From Pyrinomonadaceae bacterium (lineage in GTDB: Bacteria; Acidobacteriota; Blastocatellia; Pyrinomonadales; Pyrinomonadaceae): a stretch of DNA of 64,000 nucleotides. Position 1 is the first letter of the stretch. Each line of letters begins with the position of its first letter. A model generated the notes under the pieces. It worked only from the letters and a program-made list of their open reading frames with translations. It was not told the DNA's origin and did no database searches. This document shows positions 44,850-54,347 of this stretch, piece after piece. Location: contig JAVEDP010000018.1 of NCBI GenBank assembly GCA_030841085.1, forward strand, positions 1-64,000. The letters run 5' to 3'. Made by a program: the position numbers and the translations under genes.

Positions 44850-47561
44850 ATGAGCACAGCAACAGAAGAAGCCGCCGAACTTTCAGGCCAAACAACTCAT
44901 AAGTGGGTCTATCTTTTCGAAGAGGGCAGCGGCGACGACAAGTCACTGCTCGGTGGCAAAGGCGCGGGCTTGTGCGAGATGACGCACGCCGGCTTGCCGG
45001 TGCCGCCGGGATTGGTTGTAACCACCGAAGCCTGCAACGCCTTTTTTGAAAACGACAAAAACTTTCCGGCACAGATGTGGGAACAAGTGCAGGAAGGTCT
45101 GCAAAGAATAGAAGAAAAAGTCGGAAAGAAATTCGGCGACCCGCAAAATCCGTTACTGGTTTCGGTTCGATCGGGCGCCGCGTTCTCGATGCCCGGAATG
45201 ATGGACACGGTTCTCAATCTCGGGCTGAACGAACAAACGGTCCAGGGTTTGGCCGCACAAACCGGCGACCTGCGTTTTGCGCTTGATGCCTACCGGCGCT
45301 TCGCTTCTCTGTTTGGCGAAATCGTTATGGGCGTGGCCCATGAAAAGTTTGAGCGCGTAATGGATCGTTATAAGGCGCAAACGACCGGCGGCCGTGATAC
45401 CGATCTAAAACCCAAGCATCTGCGCGACATCATCGCTGCAGAAAAACAAATCATCCTCGCCGAGCAGCATGCCATTCCCGAAGACCCTTATGAACAATTA
45501 CGCGTCGCGATCGCTGCGGTCTTCAATTCCTGGATGGGTCGCCGCGCCATAGATTATCGTCGCATCAATCGTATTCCGGATTCCCTTGGCACTGCAGTAA
45601 ATGTGCAGGCGATGGTGTTTGGCAACATGGGCCAGGACAGCGGCACCGGCGTCGCCTTCACACGTAATCCGTCAACCGGCAAGAAGGAACTCTACGGCGA
45701 GTATTTGTTGAATGCGCAGGGAGAAGACGTGGTCGCCGGCATTCGCACACCCAATCCCATCAGCCAACTGAAAAAAGAGCTGCCGAAAGTTTACGACGAG
45801 TTTGCCGCCATCACCGGCCTGCTGGAAAAGCATTATCACGACATGCAGGACTGTGAATTTACGATTGAGCGCGGCAAGCTTTGGATGCTGCAAACGCGAA
45901 CCGGCAAACGCAGCGGCGCAGCGGCAGTGCGCGTCGCCGTAGAGATGGTCGGCGAAAAGTTGATCGATCGTGCCACCGCTGTCCAGCGTGTTTCGCCCGA
46001 ACAACTCGATCAGTTACTGCATCCGACAGTCGATCCGAAAACCAAGGCGACGGTGCTGGCTACCGGATTGCCCGCGAGTCCAGGCGCCGCGCAGGGCCAG
46101 GTTGTTTTCAGTCCCGACGAAGCCGAAGAGTTGGCGCGCGAGAACGCGAAAGTAATTCTGGTGCGTCAGGAAACGAGCCCCGACGATTTTCACGGCATGG
46201 TTGCGGCGCAGGCGATCGTCACCGCGCGCGGCGGCATGACCAGCCACGCGGCGGTCGTGGCGCGCGGCATGGGCAAGCCGTGCGTGAGCGGCGCGAATTC
46301 ACTCGACATCGATTACAGCCAACAACAATTTTCTGTTAATGGAACGGTGGTTACCAAGGGCGAATGGATTACTGTCGATGGTTCAACCGGCCGAGTGTTT
46401 TTGGGCCAGGTGCCGACCATGCAACCAACGCTTGGTCCTGAGTTTCATGAGTTGATGAGTTGGGCCGATAAGTTTCGTCGCTTGCGTGTGCGCGCGAACG
46501 CTGACACGCCGCGCGATGCAAAAGTCGCGCGACAGTTTGGCGCCGAAGGCATCGGGCTCTGTCGTACTGAACATATGTTCTTTGGCGACCAGCGATTGGC
46601 AGCGATGCGCGAAATGATTTTGGCGGAAGGCGTCGGCGCGCGTGAGAAGGCGCTGGAAAAATTATTGCCGCTGCAACGCGGCGATTTTGTCGGCATCTTT
46701 CGCGAGATGGTTGGTCTGCCGGTAACCATTCGCCTGCTCGATCCGCCGCTGCATGAGTTTCTTCCCAATGCCGAGGAATTGCTTAGCGAGCTCAGCGAAT
46801 TAAAGATGGCCGTGCGTTTGGCCACCACGCTGGGCGATATGGACAACTTGCTTGACGAGATTGATGAGAAGCGCCGACTGCTGAAGCAAGTCAACCGCAT
46901 TCGCGAGGCTAACCCGATGCTGGGATTTCGCGGCTGCCGCCTCGGCCTGGTGTTTCCCGAAGTGACTCGCATGCAGTGTCGCGCGATTTTCGAGGCCGCC
47001 TGTCTGGCGCAGGGCGAGAAGAAGAAGACTGAGCTGGAAATTATGGTGCCGCTGGTCTCGCTCAGCGAAGAGTTGCATCAACAACGCGAAGTGATCGACG
47101 AAGTGGCGCGCCAGGTGATGGGCGAATACGGAATGACGATTGAATATCGCGTCGGCACGATGATCGAACTGCCGCGCGCCGCCTTAATGGCGCACGACAT
47201 TGCTGCGCACGCCGACTTCTTTTCGTTTGGCACAAACGATCTGACGCAGACGACTTTTGGTTTGAGCCGCGACGACTCGGCCCGCTTCCTGCCGAATTAC
47301 GTCGAGCGCAAAATTCTGCCCGAGGATCCGTTTCAAGTGCTGGATCGCGACGGCGTGGGCCAACTGGTCCGTTTAGGAACTGAGCGTGGGCGAAGTGTTA
47401 AGCCGGACCTGAAGGTTGGGATTTGCGGCGAGCACGGCGGCGATCCGAGCTCAATCGCGTTTTGTAATGAGATTGGTCTCGACTACGTGAGCTGCTCACC
47501 GTTCCGCGTTCCGGTGGCGCGGCTGGCCGCGGCCCAGGCGTCGCTGGCGGCAAAAGAGTAG
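44850..47561 (+). CDS. ppdK: Pyruvate, phosphate dikinase
   Basis: 903 residues. Interconverts pyruvate, ATP and Pi with PEP, AMP and PPi. N-terminal ATP-grasp domain (LLGGKGAGLCEM, VRSGAAFSMPGMMDTVLNLGLN), central swivelling domain with catalytic His466 in GGMTSHAAVVARGMGKPCV, C-terminal PEP/pyruvate barrel with SFGTNDLTQTTFGLSRDD. Length fits the family. Stands alone between repeat elements. Confidence 0.97.
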   Translation: MSTATEEAAELSGQTTHKWVYLFEEGSGDDKSLLGGKGAGLCEMTHAGLPVPPGLVVTTEACNAFFENDKNFPAQMWEQVQEGLQRIEEKVGKKFGDPQNPLLVSVRSGAAFSMPGMMDTVLNLGLNEQTVQGLAAQTGDLRFALDAYRRFASLFGEIVMGVAHEKFERVMDRYKAQTTGGRDTDLKPKHLRDIIAAEKQIILAEQHAIPEDPYEQLRVAIAAVFNSWMGRRAIDYRRINRIPDSLGTAVNVQAMVFGNMGQDSGTGVAFTRNPSTGKKELYGEYLLNAQGEDVVAGIRTPNPISQLKKELPKVYDEFAAITGLLEKHYHDMQDCEFTIERGKLWMLQTRTGKRSGAAAVRVAVEMVGEKLIDRATAVQRVSPEQLDQLLHPTVDPKTKATVLATGLPASPGAAQGQVVFSPDEAEELARENAKVILVRQETSPDDFHGMVAAQAIVTARGGMTSHAAVVARGMGKPCVSGANSLDIDYSQQQFSVNGTVVTKGEWITVDGSTGRVFLGQVPTMQPTLGPEFHELMSWADKFRRLRVRANADTPRDAKVARQFGAEGIGLCRTEHMFFGDQRLAAMREMILAEGVGAREKALEKLLPLQRGDFVGIFREMVGLPVTIRLLDPPLHEFLPNAEELLSELSELKMAVRLATTLGDMDNLLDEIDEKRRLLKQVNRIREANPMLGFRGCRLGLVFPEVTRMQCRAIFEAACLAQGEKKKTELEIMVPLVSLSEELHQQREVIDEVARQVMGEYGMTIEYRVGTMIELPRAALMAHDIAAHADFFSFGTNDLTQTTFGLSRDDSARFLPNYVERKILPEDPFQVLDRDGVGQLVRLGTERGRSVKPDLKVGICGEHGGDPSSIAFCNEIGLDYVSCSPFRVPVARLAAAQASLAAKE

Positions 47562-47577
47562 GACAGGCATTCCTGCC

Positions 47578-47765
47578 TGTCCCTGAACTGAGATTTGAAA
47601 TCATTTGAAATCTGAAATCTGAAATCCGGAATTCGAAATCTGGAATCTGGAATCTGGAAGTTGAAATCTAGAGTCTGGAGTCTGGAATCTGAAACCTGTG
47701 ATTTGAAATCTGGAATCTGCAATCTGAAATCCGGAATTTGAAACCCACGAGACAGACAGGAATGT
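47578..47765. repeat. Word-like repeat (GAAATCTGGAATCTG type)
   Basis: About 190 bp made of variants of GAAATCTGAAATC, GGAATCTGGAATC and GAGTCTGGAGTC, with flanking complementary ends GACAGGCATTCCTGCCTGTC (47562-47581) and GACAGACAGGAATGTCTGTC (47752-47771). No gene. It lies between ppdK and the peroxiredoxin gene. Confidence 0.85.
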
Positions 47766-47789
47766 CTGTCCTACTAAGAAGGAGTCATC

Positions 47790-48326
47790 ATGAAAAAATA
47801 TCTTTTTCTTTTCGCACTGTTACTGGTCACCGCAATCGCGGTTAAGCCAATCAGTTTGCCGGTTGACGTACCGGGCGCCGGCACCACCGCGCCGACTTTC
47901 AAACTCGTAACCAACGAAGGCAAAACAGCGGAGCTGACAAAGTTTCGCGGCAAGTGGGTAGTGCTCTATTTCTACCCGAAAGATTTCACCAGCGGCTGCA
48001 CGCTCGAAGCGCACAACTTCCAACGCGACCTCGCGAAATATAAGGCGATGGGTGCGGTAATCCTGGGCGTGAGTGTGGACACCGCCGAATCGCACAAGAG
48101 TTTCTGCGCCAAGGAAGGCTTGAACTTCAAACTGCTTGCCGACACGGACGCGAGCGTTTCCGAAAAGTACGGATCGGTAATGGAGTACAACGGCATGAAG
48201 CTTTCGGCGCGCAACACCTTCATCATCGATCCCAAGGGAAAGATCGCCAAAGTATTCGTCAAGGTTAGTCCAGCCGGCCATAGCGATGAGGTCCTGGCGG
48301 CGCTGGCCCAGCTCAAGAAATCGTAG
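47790..48326 (+). CDS. Peroxiredoxin of BCP/PrxQ type, probably exported
   Basis: 178 residues with GAAGGAG upstream of ATG. An N-terminal hydrophobic stretch (KYLFLFALLLVTAIAV) suggests export, unusual for BCP. Peroxidatic Cys70 is in YFYPKDFTSGCTLEAHNF; a possible resolving Cys lies near residue 107 (SHKSFCAKEG). C-terminal part fits the family. Reduces peroxides using thioredoxin-type donors, perhaps the periplasmic thiol proteins encoded at 24-27 kb. Confidence 0.9.
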   Translation: MKKYLFLFALLLVTAIAVKPISLPVDVPGAGTTAPTFKLVTNEGKTAELTKFRGKWVVLYFYPKDFTSGCTLEAHNFQRDLAKYKAMGAVILGVSVDTAESHKSFCAKEGLNFKLLADTDASVSEKYGSVMEYNGMKLSARNTFIIDPKGKIAKVFVKVSPAGHSDEVLAALAQLKKS

Positions 48327-48407
48327 TCTTCTGCCGCCGGTGATGACGTTAGACTTATTCAGGAGTTCGTTTCGCTCATGCGCGCAATGCTGCTATCCAT
48401 CCATTCA

Positions 48408-48503
48408 GCCTGCGGAGCAGGCGGCAGCGTAAAGCCTGGGGTGGAGCGAAGCGGAACCCCAGGAAGCCAGTGAATAAAGACAATAAAGCCCGTGGAAACG
48501 GGC
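48408..48503. repeat. REP-like palindromes beside a REP-associated transposase remnant
   Basis: Three small hairpins in a row: GCCTGCGGAGCAGGC (48408-48422), CCTGGGG...CCCCAGG (48435-48463) and GCCCGTGGAAACGGGC (48488-48503). They start 17 bp from the 3' end of the transposase-like gene, the usual position of REP elements relative to RAYT genes. Confidence 0.75.
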
Positions 48504-48519
48504 GACAGCCTGCCTCTGA

Positions 48520-48921
48520 CTACAGATATCGTTCGTCATATTCCACACCATTCGCTTTCAAGAAATGGATGAACTCATCGCGAAAGGACGCCCGTTGATG
48601 ATGTTCTTTCTGTCCTGCAATGTAGCGGCCCACTTCTTCAACATTCGATTGACTTACTGTAAACGCGCCGTAACCACGTTGCCATGAAAAGTCTTTCAGG
48701 GCGGGAAACACGTCGTGCATCCATCCACTCGCATTGGCTTTGAGATCGCGCAGAACATCGGAGAGTGCCGTGTCGGGTCGAAGCTTGGCGAGTAAATGTA
48801 CGTGATCTTCTGTGCCGTTGAGTTCCAATGAGATGCCGCCGACTCCACGAATTGTGCCTCCAATATAATCGTAAAGGCGCGACTGATAGTCGGCAGTAAT
48901 AAATGGTCTGCGGTCCAGCGT
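48520..48921 (-). pseudogene. REP-associated (Y1, IS200-like) transposase, 5'-truncated
   Basis: Reads from directly after the arsC stop: RRPFITADYQSRLYDYIGG, then LNGTEDHVHLLAKLRPD (the HUH metal motif HVH), WQRGYGAFTVSQSNVE with the catalytic Tyr region, and YIAGQKEHH. About 15-20 N-terminal residues and the natural start are missing; the next in-frame start is an internal TTG. RAYT proteins nick single-stranded REP DNA. The gene joins arsC exactly at its stop codon, so insertion or deletion has removed the 5' end. Confidence 0.82.
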
Positions 48922-49338
48922 TCACCTTTCCGCAACCCAAGCGCGCAGGCGAGCGCGAATGTCGTGGCGCGCGTCGCGAAACGCTTGAAGTTGCGCTTCG
49001 TCATCGCCCCAGGCAGCTACCGGATCAGGAATGCTCCAGTGAATGCGTTTCGTTTTTGCGGGGAAGACCGGGCAGACTTCGTTCGCGTGATCGCAAACCG
49101 TGATGGCGTAATCGATCTCCTGATCTACAAATTCCTCAACCGACTTTGAGTGTTGCGCCGAAATATCGATGCCCACTTCGCGCATCGCTTCAATTGCCAG
49201 CGGTCGCACGTAACTAGGATAAATGCCGGCGCTCAGGACTTCGAAACGATCGCCGGCATCATGACGCAGCAATCCTTCCGCCATCTGGCTGCGCGCGGCG
49301 TTGCCGGTGCAAATGATCAGGACGCGTGGTTTACTCAT
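48922..49338 (-). CDS. arsC: Arsenate reductase, thioredoxin-coupled (LMW-PTPase fold)
   Basis: 138 residues. CTGNAARS P-loop (Cys10, Arg16), Cys82 and Cys89 in ITVCDHANEVCPVFP form the relay used by thioredoxin-linked ArsC, and SIPDPVAAWG carries the general acid Asp. Reduces arsenate to arsenite in the cytoplasm. No ArsB/Acr3 or ArsR gene is in this window, so the cell must export arsenite by another locus. Confidence 0.93.
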   Translation of the reverse strand: MSKPRVLIICTGNAARSQMAEGLLRHDAGDRFEVLSAGIYPSYVRPLAIEAMREVGIDISAQHSKSVEEFVDQEIDYAITVCDHANEVCPVFPAKTKRIHWSIPDPVAAWGDDEAQLQAFRDARHDIRARLRAWVAER

Positions 49339-49365
49339 CTAGCAACTCTCCAAAAAATAAGGGTA

Positions 49366-49560
49366 CTGGTTCAGTTTAATTCTAGGTCCGAAGGACCGAT
49401 AGTGAGTAGCCCCGTCCGTGAGGGCGGGGTAGACGACCGTTGTTTCTGAGCGCTGAAGGTGCGACACGATTTGTATCGGCCCTTCGGGCCTTGGGGCCAT
49501 CGAGAGGTACAGCCCCCGCCCTCACGGACGGGGCTACTAACTGCTGGTCCTTCGGACCTA
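49366..49560. repeat. Structured palindromic element, copy 2
   Basis: Same plan as 44531-44740: CTGGTTCAGTTTAATT, GGTCCGAAGGACC (49385-49397), TAGCCCCGTCCGTGAGGGC, central GCGCTGAAGGTGCG and GGCCCTTCGGGCC, then CCCCGCCCTCACGGACGG and GGTCCTTCGGACC. Small substitutions keep the pairing. The rest of the gap to 49763 shows no gene. Confidence 0.9.
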
Positions 49561-49763
49561 ATACAGGAGGATGAGTGAAGCTGAAACAATTCCAACATTC
49601 GAGAAACAGTTCAGTTGTTAAGCGTTCCTGTGCTATTTTGTCGCTTTCCAACCTGGCAGAAATAAACCAAAGCATTTCAGAAATGGTTCAGTTGCATTTT
49701 TCTAAAGCTGACTCAATCTTAAACCAGTAACGTGTCTGGTGACACGCTCTAAAAGGAACCCAA

Positions 49764-52700
49764 ATGACCAACATTCGAATTGCCAATACCACACCTCGGC
49801 TAGTCGCGCTCGCGCTATTCTTCGTGCTTTGCGCTTCATTCGCGCCGGCGCAGGAAAAGAGCAACAAGCTGGACGAGACCTTTCTGAAGAACCTGCAGTT
49901 TCGTTCCATTGGCCCGGCCATCATGGGTGGGCGCATCGACGACATTGCTGTCGTTGAAAGCAATCCGAGTGTTTACTACGTCGGCGCGGCAACCGGCGGC
50001 GTTTGGAAAACAGTTAACAACGGCACCACCTTCGAACCGATTTTTGATACGCAACCAAACACTTCGATCGGCGACATCGCGATCGCGCCTTCTGATCCAA
50101 ACATCATTTGGGTTGGCACGGGTGAAGCAAATAACCGGCAAAGCTCATCCTGGGGCGACGGTGTCTATCGATCGCTGGACGGTGGCAAGACCTGGACGAA
50201 CATGGGCCTGCGCGACACTAAACACATTGGTCGCGTCGTAATCGATTCACGCGATCCGAACATTGTGTATGTTGCCGCGCTGGGCCATTTGTGGGGGCCA
50301 AACAAAGAACGCGGCGTTTTCAAAACTACTGACGGCGGCAAGACCTGGTCGAATGTTTTATTCGTCAACGAGGACACGGGCATTACCGATTTGGCAATGG
50401 ATCCGCAGAGCCCGATGACGCTTTACGCTGCCGCCTATCAACGCCGGCGCACGCCCTGGGGCTTTAATGGCGGCGGACCTGGCAGTGCTGTTTATCGGAC
50501 GATTGACGGCGGCGCTAACTGGACCAAGCTGACGAAAGGTTTGCCGGAAGGCACCACCGGCCGCATCGGATTGGATGTATATCGCGGTAATCCGAACACG
50601 GTTTATGCACTTGTCGAGAATGCGAAGGGCGGCGTCTTTCGTTCAGATGATCGCGGCGACAACTGGCGCAAATTGAGCGACGTCGATTCACGGCCAATGT
50701 ATTACAGCCAGATTCGCATCGATCCCAACAACGAGCAGCGTCTCTGGCAGCTGGCCGCAAACATGTACAACTCGGATGACGGCGGCAAAACGTGGGTGTC
50801 AAATATCGTGCAGCGCATTCATGGTGACTTTCACGCGCTGTGGATCGATCCTGCGAATTCGAATCACGTGCTGGCGGGTTCCGATGGCGGCTTGCACGCT
50901 TCTTACGATCGCGGGCGGACCTGGGACTTTATCAACACGATTCCGCTCGGCCAGTTTTACGAAGTCTCAATGGACAATCAAAAACCGTTCTGGGTTTACG
51001 GCGGTTTGCAGGACAACGGCAGTTGGTCGGGACCAAGCGGCACGTTGAATCAGGAAGGCATCACCAACGACGATTGGTATCGCACCGGCGGCGGCGATGG
51101 TTTTTATTCGGTCGTCGACCCAACCGATCCCAGCACCGTCTATGTCGAATCACAAAATGGATCGATGTCACGTCTGGAAATGAAAACCGGCGAGCGTAAA
51201 TCGATCAAGCCCGAATCGCGGCCCGGCGAAAAGCGTTATCGCTTCGATTGGAATTCGCCCATCGTCATCTCTCCATTTAACAATCGCACCATCTACTTCG
51301 AGGGCAACCGAGTTTTCAAATCTACGGACCGCGGCAATACCTGGACCTGGAGCGACGATCTGACAAAGGACCAGGACCGCGAGAAGCTGCCAATCATGGG
51401 CGCGCTGCCCGACAAAAACATGCTGTCGCGGCACGATGGCCAGGAAACTTTTGGACAGATCGTTACGTTTGCGGAATCGCCGATTAAGGAAGGCTTGCTT
51501 TACGCCGGCACCGACGACGGCAATCTGCAAATCTCGCGCGATGGCAATCGCACCTGGAAAAACATCACCGCGAACATTCCGGGCGTTCCCAAAAATACCT
51601 ATATCAGCCGCATCGTTCCTTCGCGTTACTCTGAAGGCACCGCTTACCTGACGTTGGATGGCCATCGCGCCGACGATTACAGCACATACGTTTTTGTAAC
51701 GAACGACTTTGGCGAATCCTGGAAATCAATTAAGTCGAACCTGCCCGCCGGTGTTACTGCGCGCGTGATTCGCGAGCATCCACGCAACCAGAACCTATTA
51801 TTTTTAGGCACTGAGTTTGGCGCTTATGTTTCATTTGATCGCGGCGCGCGTTGGACGCGTTTGCAGGGAAACCTTCCGATGGTGCGCGTTGATGACATTC
51901 AGATTCATCCGCGCGATAACGCGATGGTGCTGGCGACGCATGGACGATCGATTTGGGTGCTGGACGATCTCAGCCCACTCGAGCGCGCCGCCGACAGCAT
52001 TCTCGCTTCCGACATTCATCTGTTCGACGTGGCGCCGGCCACTCACTTCCGTCTTTACAACCGGAAAGGCAACATCGGGCACAAGTGGTTTACGGCGCCC
52101 AATCCGCCGTACGGCGCGGTCATTAATTACTACCTGAAAGACAAGCCGAAAGACGACGTGAAGATTACGATCACGAACAGCGCCGGCACAGTCGTGCGCG
52201 ATTTGAAAGGACCAAAGGAAGCGGGCCTGAGCCGCGTCGTTTGGGATCTGCGATTGAATTCGCCGGCGCCCCCGCCGGAAGGCGCGGGTGAAGGCGGTGG
52301 CGGTGGTGGTGGATTTTTTGGCCAGTCGCGTGGTCCACGTGTGCAACCCGGGAGCTACACGATCAAGATTGTGGCGGGCGACAAGACAGCGAGCGGAAAT
52401 GTGACGGTTCAGGAAGACCCGCGCATACAAATTGTCGAGGCCGACCGTGGCAAGCTGGCTGACGCAATCGCGCGCGTTTACGCACTACAAAAGTCAGCGG
52501 ACTCCGCGCGCAAGACTATGCGCAGCCTGAACACGCAAATCACCGCGCTGCAAACTTCCTTGAAAGACAATCCGGAAGTTTCGAAACAAACTAACGATTC
52601 GATACAGAAGCTGGCGGACCAGTTGAGTCAGATTCAAAAGAAACTTATCGCCGCGCCAGACACAGGCGGTGCCGGCCCAGCGCTTCCCGACGAGCCGCGC

Positions 52701-52928
52701 CCTCTGCTGAGTCAGATCAATGGTGTAGCCGGCGGGCTTGAAAGTTACACCGGCGCCCCGACCGCCGACGAGCTGGTGCGCATCGACGATCTGGCTAAGC
52801 AATTAAACGATTTGATTGCGGAACTGAATAAATTCGTGGAGACAGACGTGGCGAATTTGAACAAACAACTGCGCGAAGGCGGATTGCAATTCCTGAATCC
52901 CGGCAAGCGCCTCGAGCCACCGCAGTAA
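49764..52928 (+). CDS. Exported BNR/WD40-YVTN-like repeat protein (sortilin-type propeller)
   Basis: 1054 residues. Signal peptide (LVALALFFVLCASFAPAQ), then many Asp-box repeats, for example SLDGGKTWTNMG, TTDGGKTWSNV, TIDGGANWTKL, SDDRGDNWRKL, STDRGNTWTW and TNDFGESWKSI. These build one or two beta-propellers as in VPS10/sialidase-like proteins. After residue about 720 comes a different C-terminal region with a Gly-rich loop (GAGEGGGGGGG) and a coiled-coil-like helix. Usually annotated as glycosyl hydrolase, but no catalytic residues can be assigned. AGGA lies nine bases before ATG. Confidence 0.9.
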   Translation: MTNIRIANTTPRLVALALFFVLCASFAPAQEKSNKLDETFLKNLQFRSIGPAIMGGRIDDIAVVESNPSVYYVGAATGGVWKTVNNGTTFEPIFDTQPNTSIGDIAIAPSDPNIIWVGTGEANNRQSSSWGDGVYRSLDGGKTWTNMGLRDTKHIGRVVIDSRDPNIVYVAALGHLWGPNKERGVFKTTDGGKTWSNVLFVNEDTGITDLAMDPQSPMTLYAAAYQRRRTPWGFNGGGPGSAVYRTIDGGANWTKLTKGLPEGTTGRIGLDVYRGNPNTVYALVENAKGGVFRSDDRGDNWRKLSDVDSRPMYYSQIRIDPNNEQRLWQLAANMYNSDDGGKTWVSNIVQRIHGDFHALWIDPANSNHVLAGSDGGLHASYDRGRTWDFINTIPLGQFYEVSMDNQKPFWVYGGLQDNGSWSGPSGTLNQEGITNDDWYRTGGGDGFYSVVDPTDPSTVYVESQNGSMSRLEMKTGERKSIKPESRPGEKRYRFDWNSPIVISPFNNRTIYFEGNRVFKSTDRGNTWTWSDDLTKDQDREKLPIMGALPDKNMLSRHDGQETFGQIVTFAESPIKEGLLYAGTDDGNLQISRDGNRTWKNITANIPGVPKNTYISRIVPSRYSEGTAYLTLDGHRADDYSTYVFVTNDFGESWKSIKSNLPAGVTARVIREHPRNQNLLFLGTEFGAYVSFDRGARWTRLQGNLPMVRVDDIQIHPRDNAMVLATHGRSIWVLDDLSPLERAADSILASDIHLFDVAPATHFRLYNRKGNIGHKWFTAPNPPYGAVINYYLKDKPKDDVKITITNSAGTVVRDLKGPKEAGLSRVVWDLRLNSPAPPPEGAGEGGGGGGGFFGQSRGPRVQPGSYTIKIVAGDKTASGNVTVQEDPRIQIVEADRGKLADAIARVYALQKSADSARKTMRSLNTQITALQTSLKDNPEVSKQTNDSIQKLADQLSQIQKKLIAAPDTGGAGPALPDEPRPLLSQINGVAGGLESYTGAPTADELVRIDDLAKQLNDLIAELNKFVETDVANLNKQLREGGLQFLNPGKRLEPPQ

Positions 52929-53256
52929 AGGAGTTTCAAGTTTCAAGTTTCAAGTCAGCGCTGTAAGAATAGTTTCAAGCTACAGGTTCCAAGTAACGCT
53001 GTGCTTTGCAAAGAGTAGTTCTCACAGTCCGCATTAGCGGACGAATGAGATTAGCCCAGCAGTTCACTGCTGGGATCAGGAGTGAAAGGACAAAGTCCGT
53101 GAAGCGGACGAGTGACTCGATAACCAGATACCTACGCATTTCAGCCGTCCGTTTCACGGACTTCGACTCATGTTCGCGTCACTCCCAACGATAAATCGCT
53201 GGGCTATTATCGATCGTCCGCTAGCGGACGGGCCGAGTTACTTTTTGTGCGAAGTC
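52929..53256. repeat. Repeat-rich gap with several small palindromes
   Basis: TTTCAAGTTTCAAGTTTC words (52932-52955) are followed by paired CGTCCGC..GCGGACG motifs (53030-53043, 53094-53110, 53214-53230), CCCAGCAGTTCACTGCTGGG (53056-53075) and CCCAACGATAAATCGCTGGG (53187-53206). No gene. At 53262-53290 the word repeat enters the 3' end of the next gene. Confidence 0.75.
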
Positions 53257-53751
53257 CTAACGCTGTGGGCTTGGCACTTGGAACTTGAACTTTTCTTCGC
53301 CCCGGCCTTCCGGCGTACTTTGTCCATGGTCCTTTTTCGGCTTCTCGTATTTTGCGAAGTCGCTTAATACGCCGCCCTCACTAGCCACACGGTCAACGGC
53401 GGTATCGTCAACCAAATACGTTCCGCCAGTGCCGCTCCCAGGGTCATATTCATAACCGACAAGTCCCGACGCGTCATCTTGTCTGTAATACTTCAGGCCG
53501 CGCCAACCCCTGTCCTGCGGATCCGATACGTAGTTCCAGGAGATGTCGTATTCTTTGGCTTGCGGGCACCTGTGAATTTCCTCCGACAACCTTCGAACGG
53601 CAGCGCGCGCACCGCTTTCCAAAGAATCAAACTTGTCGAGAGACACGAATACTCTATCAGAACAAAAGAGTCTGTGTGGGCCGCACGAAATCATCGCCAA
53701 GCACCCAAGAAACAAAATGGTGAGGTTCAATTGTCGTTGAGAAGTATTCAT
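53257..53751 (-). CDS. Small lipoprotein of unknown function
   Basis: 164 residues from ATG 53749-53751 (minus strand); a longer frame to 54009 exists but lacks protein character. Lipobox AMISC follows a hydrophobic ILFLGCLA. The mature part has two Cys (LFCSDR, HRCPQ) and aromatic-rich WNYVSDPQDRGWRGLKYY. The last 12 residues (KFKFQVPSPQR) come from the word repeat at 53262-53290, so the original stop has been lost to repeat insertion. Confidence 0.65.
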   Translation of the reverse strand: MNTSQRQLNLTILFLGCLAMISCGPHRLFCSDRVFVSLDKFDSLESGARAAVRRLSEEIHRCPQAKEYDISWNYVSDPQDRGWRGLKYYRQDDASGLVGYEYDPGSGTGGTYLVDDTAVDRVASEGGVLSDFAKYEKPKKDHGQSTPEGRGEEKFKFQVPSPQR

Positions 53752-54007
53752 ATTGGTGCATACGTCGGAGGTGTAAATTAATCGGAATATGCGATCCGGC
53801 TCGCGAGTGGAGAGAATAAGAGACTGCGACTGCCTGTGTCCATACAGGCGTTCTGGCATCATCTCGATCACCCCTAACCCAGGTGAGTTTTTGGACACAA
53901 GGTGCGTATCCAAGCATTCCAACCAGTCCATCAACATGTGCAACGGAAGCCTAGACCTAATCCGATAGCTCCTTAACAATTGGATACCGGCGGTATAGAC
54001 TCGGCCC

Positions 54008-54289
54008 ATGAAAGGTCGGCACTTGGTATTGGGGTTGGTCGCTGGGTCGCTTGTTGGTTTAGCTATCCGAAAGTGGATTAGAGGTAGGCGGATGATAATG
54101 GGATTTGGTAATCAGGACGAATGGGTGCGCTTCAATAGAGATTTCCCTGTGTTTGTGGAAAGCTATGAAGCTTTGGAAACGCTGCGCGACAAGATATTTA
54201 CACGAGGTGGCGTTGGAAATCAGGCGGACCGGGTAATTTTCGGTTTAGGAAGAATTTGCTTTGAGGACTTTCAGCAAGCAATAAGATAA
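54008..54289 (+). CDS. Small protein with N-terminal membrane segment, unknown
   Basis: 93 residues. Short hydrophobic start (LVLGLVAGSLVGLAI) followed by a basic patch (RKWIRGRR) and a soluble part rich in Phe (NRDFPVFVESYEAL). Lower GC than its neighbours. No family recognised, no clear operon. It ends just before the tRNA gene on the other strand. Confidence 0.5.
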   Translation: MKGRHLVLGLVAGSLVGLAIRKWIRGRRMIMGFGNQDEWVRFNRDFPVFVESYEALETLRDKIFTRGGVGNQADRVIFGLGRICFEDFQQAIR

Positions 54290-54347
54290 TCTTAATATCC
54301 GTAGAGCGTTGCTGGGAGAAAATTCGAACTTGGAGCTTTGGTAGGAG

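Noticed and set aside
44617-45072. Minus-strand frame over the start of ppdK
   Set aside because: Arises from the structured palindromic element and the antisense of ppdK.
48638-49004. Two minus-strand frames overlapping the transposase remnant
   Set aside because: Out of frame with the HVH and Tyr motifs of the RAYT; no protein character.
49371-49675. Minus-strand frames over structured element copy 2
   Set aside because: Same palindrome-derived artefact; no homologous character besides the repeat.
53752-54009. Long N-terminal extension of the 53257-53751 lipoprotein
   Set aside because: Low protein character, and it would place the lipobox inside the protein.
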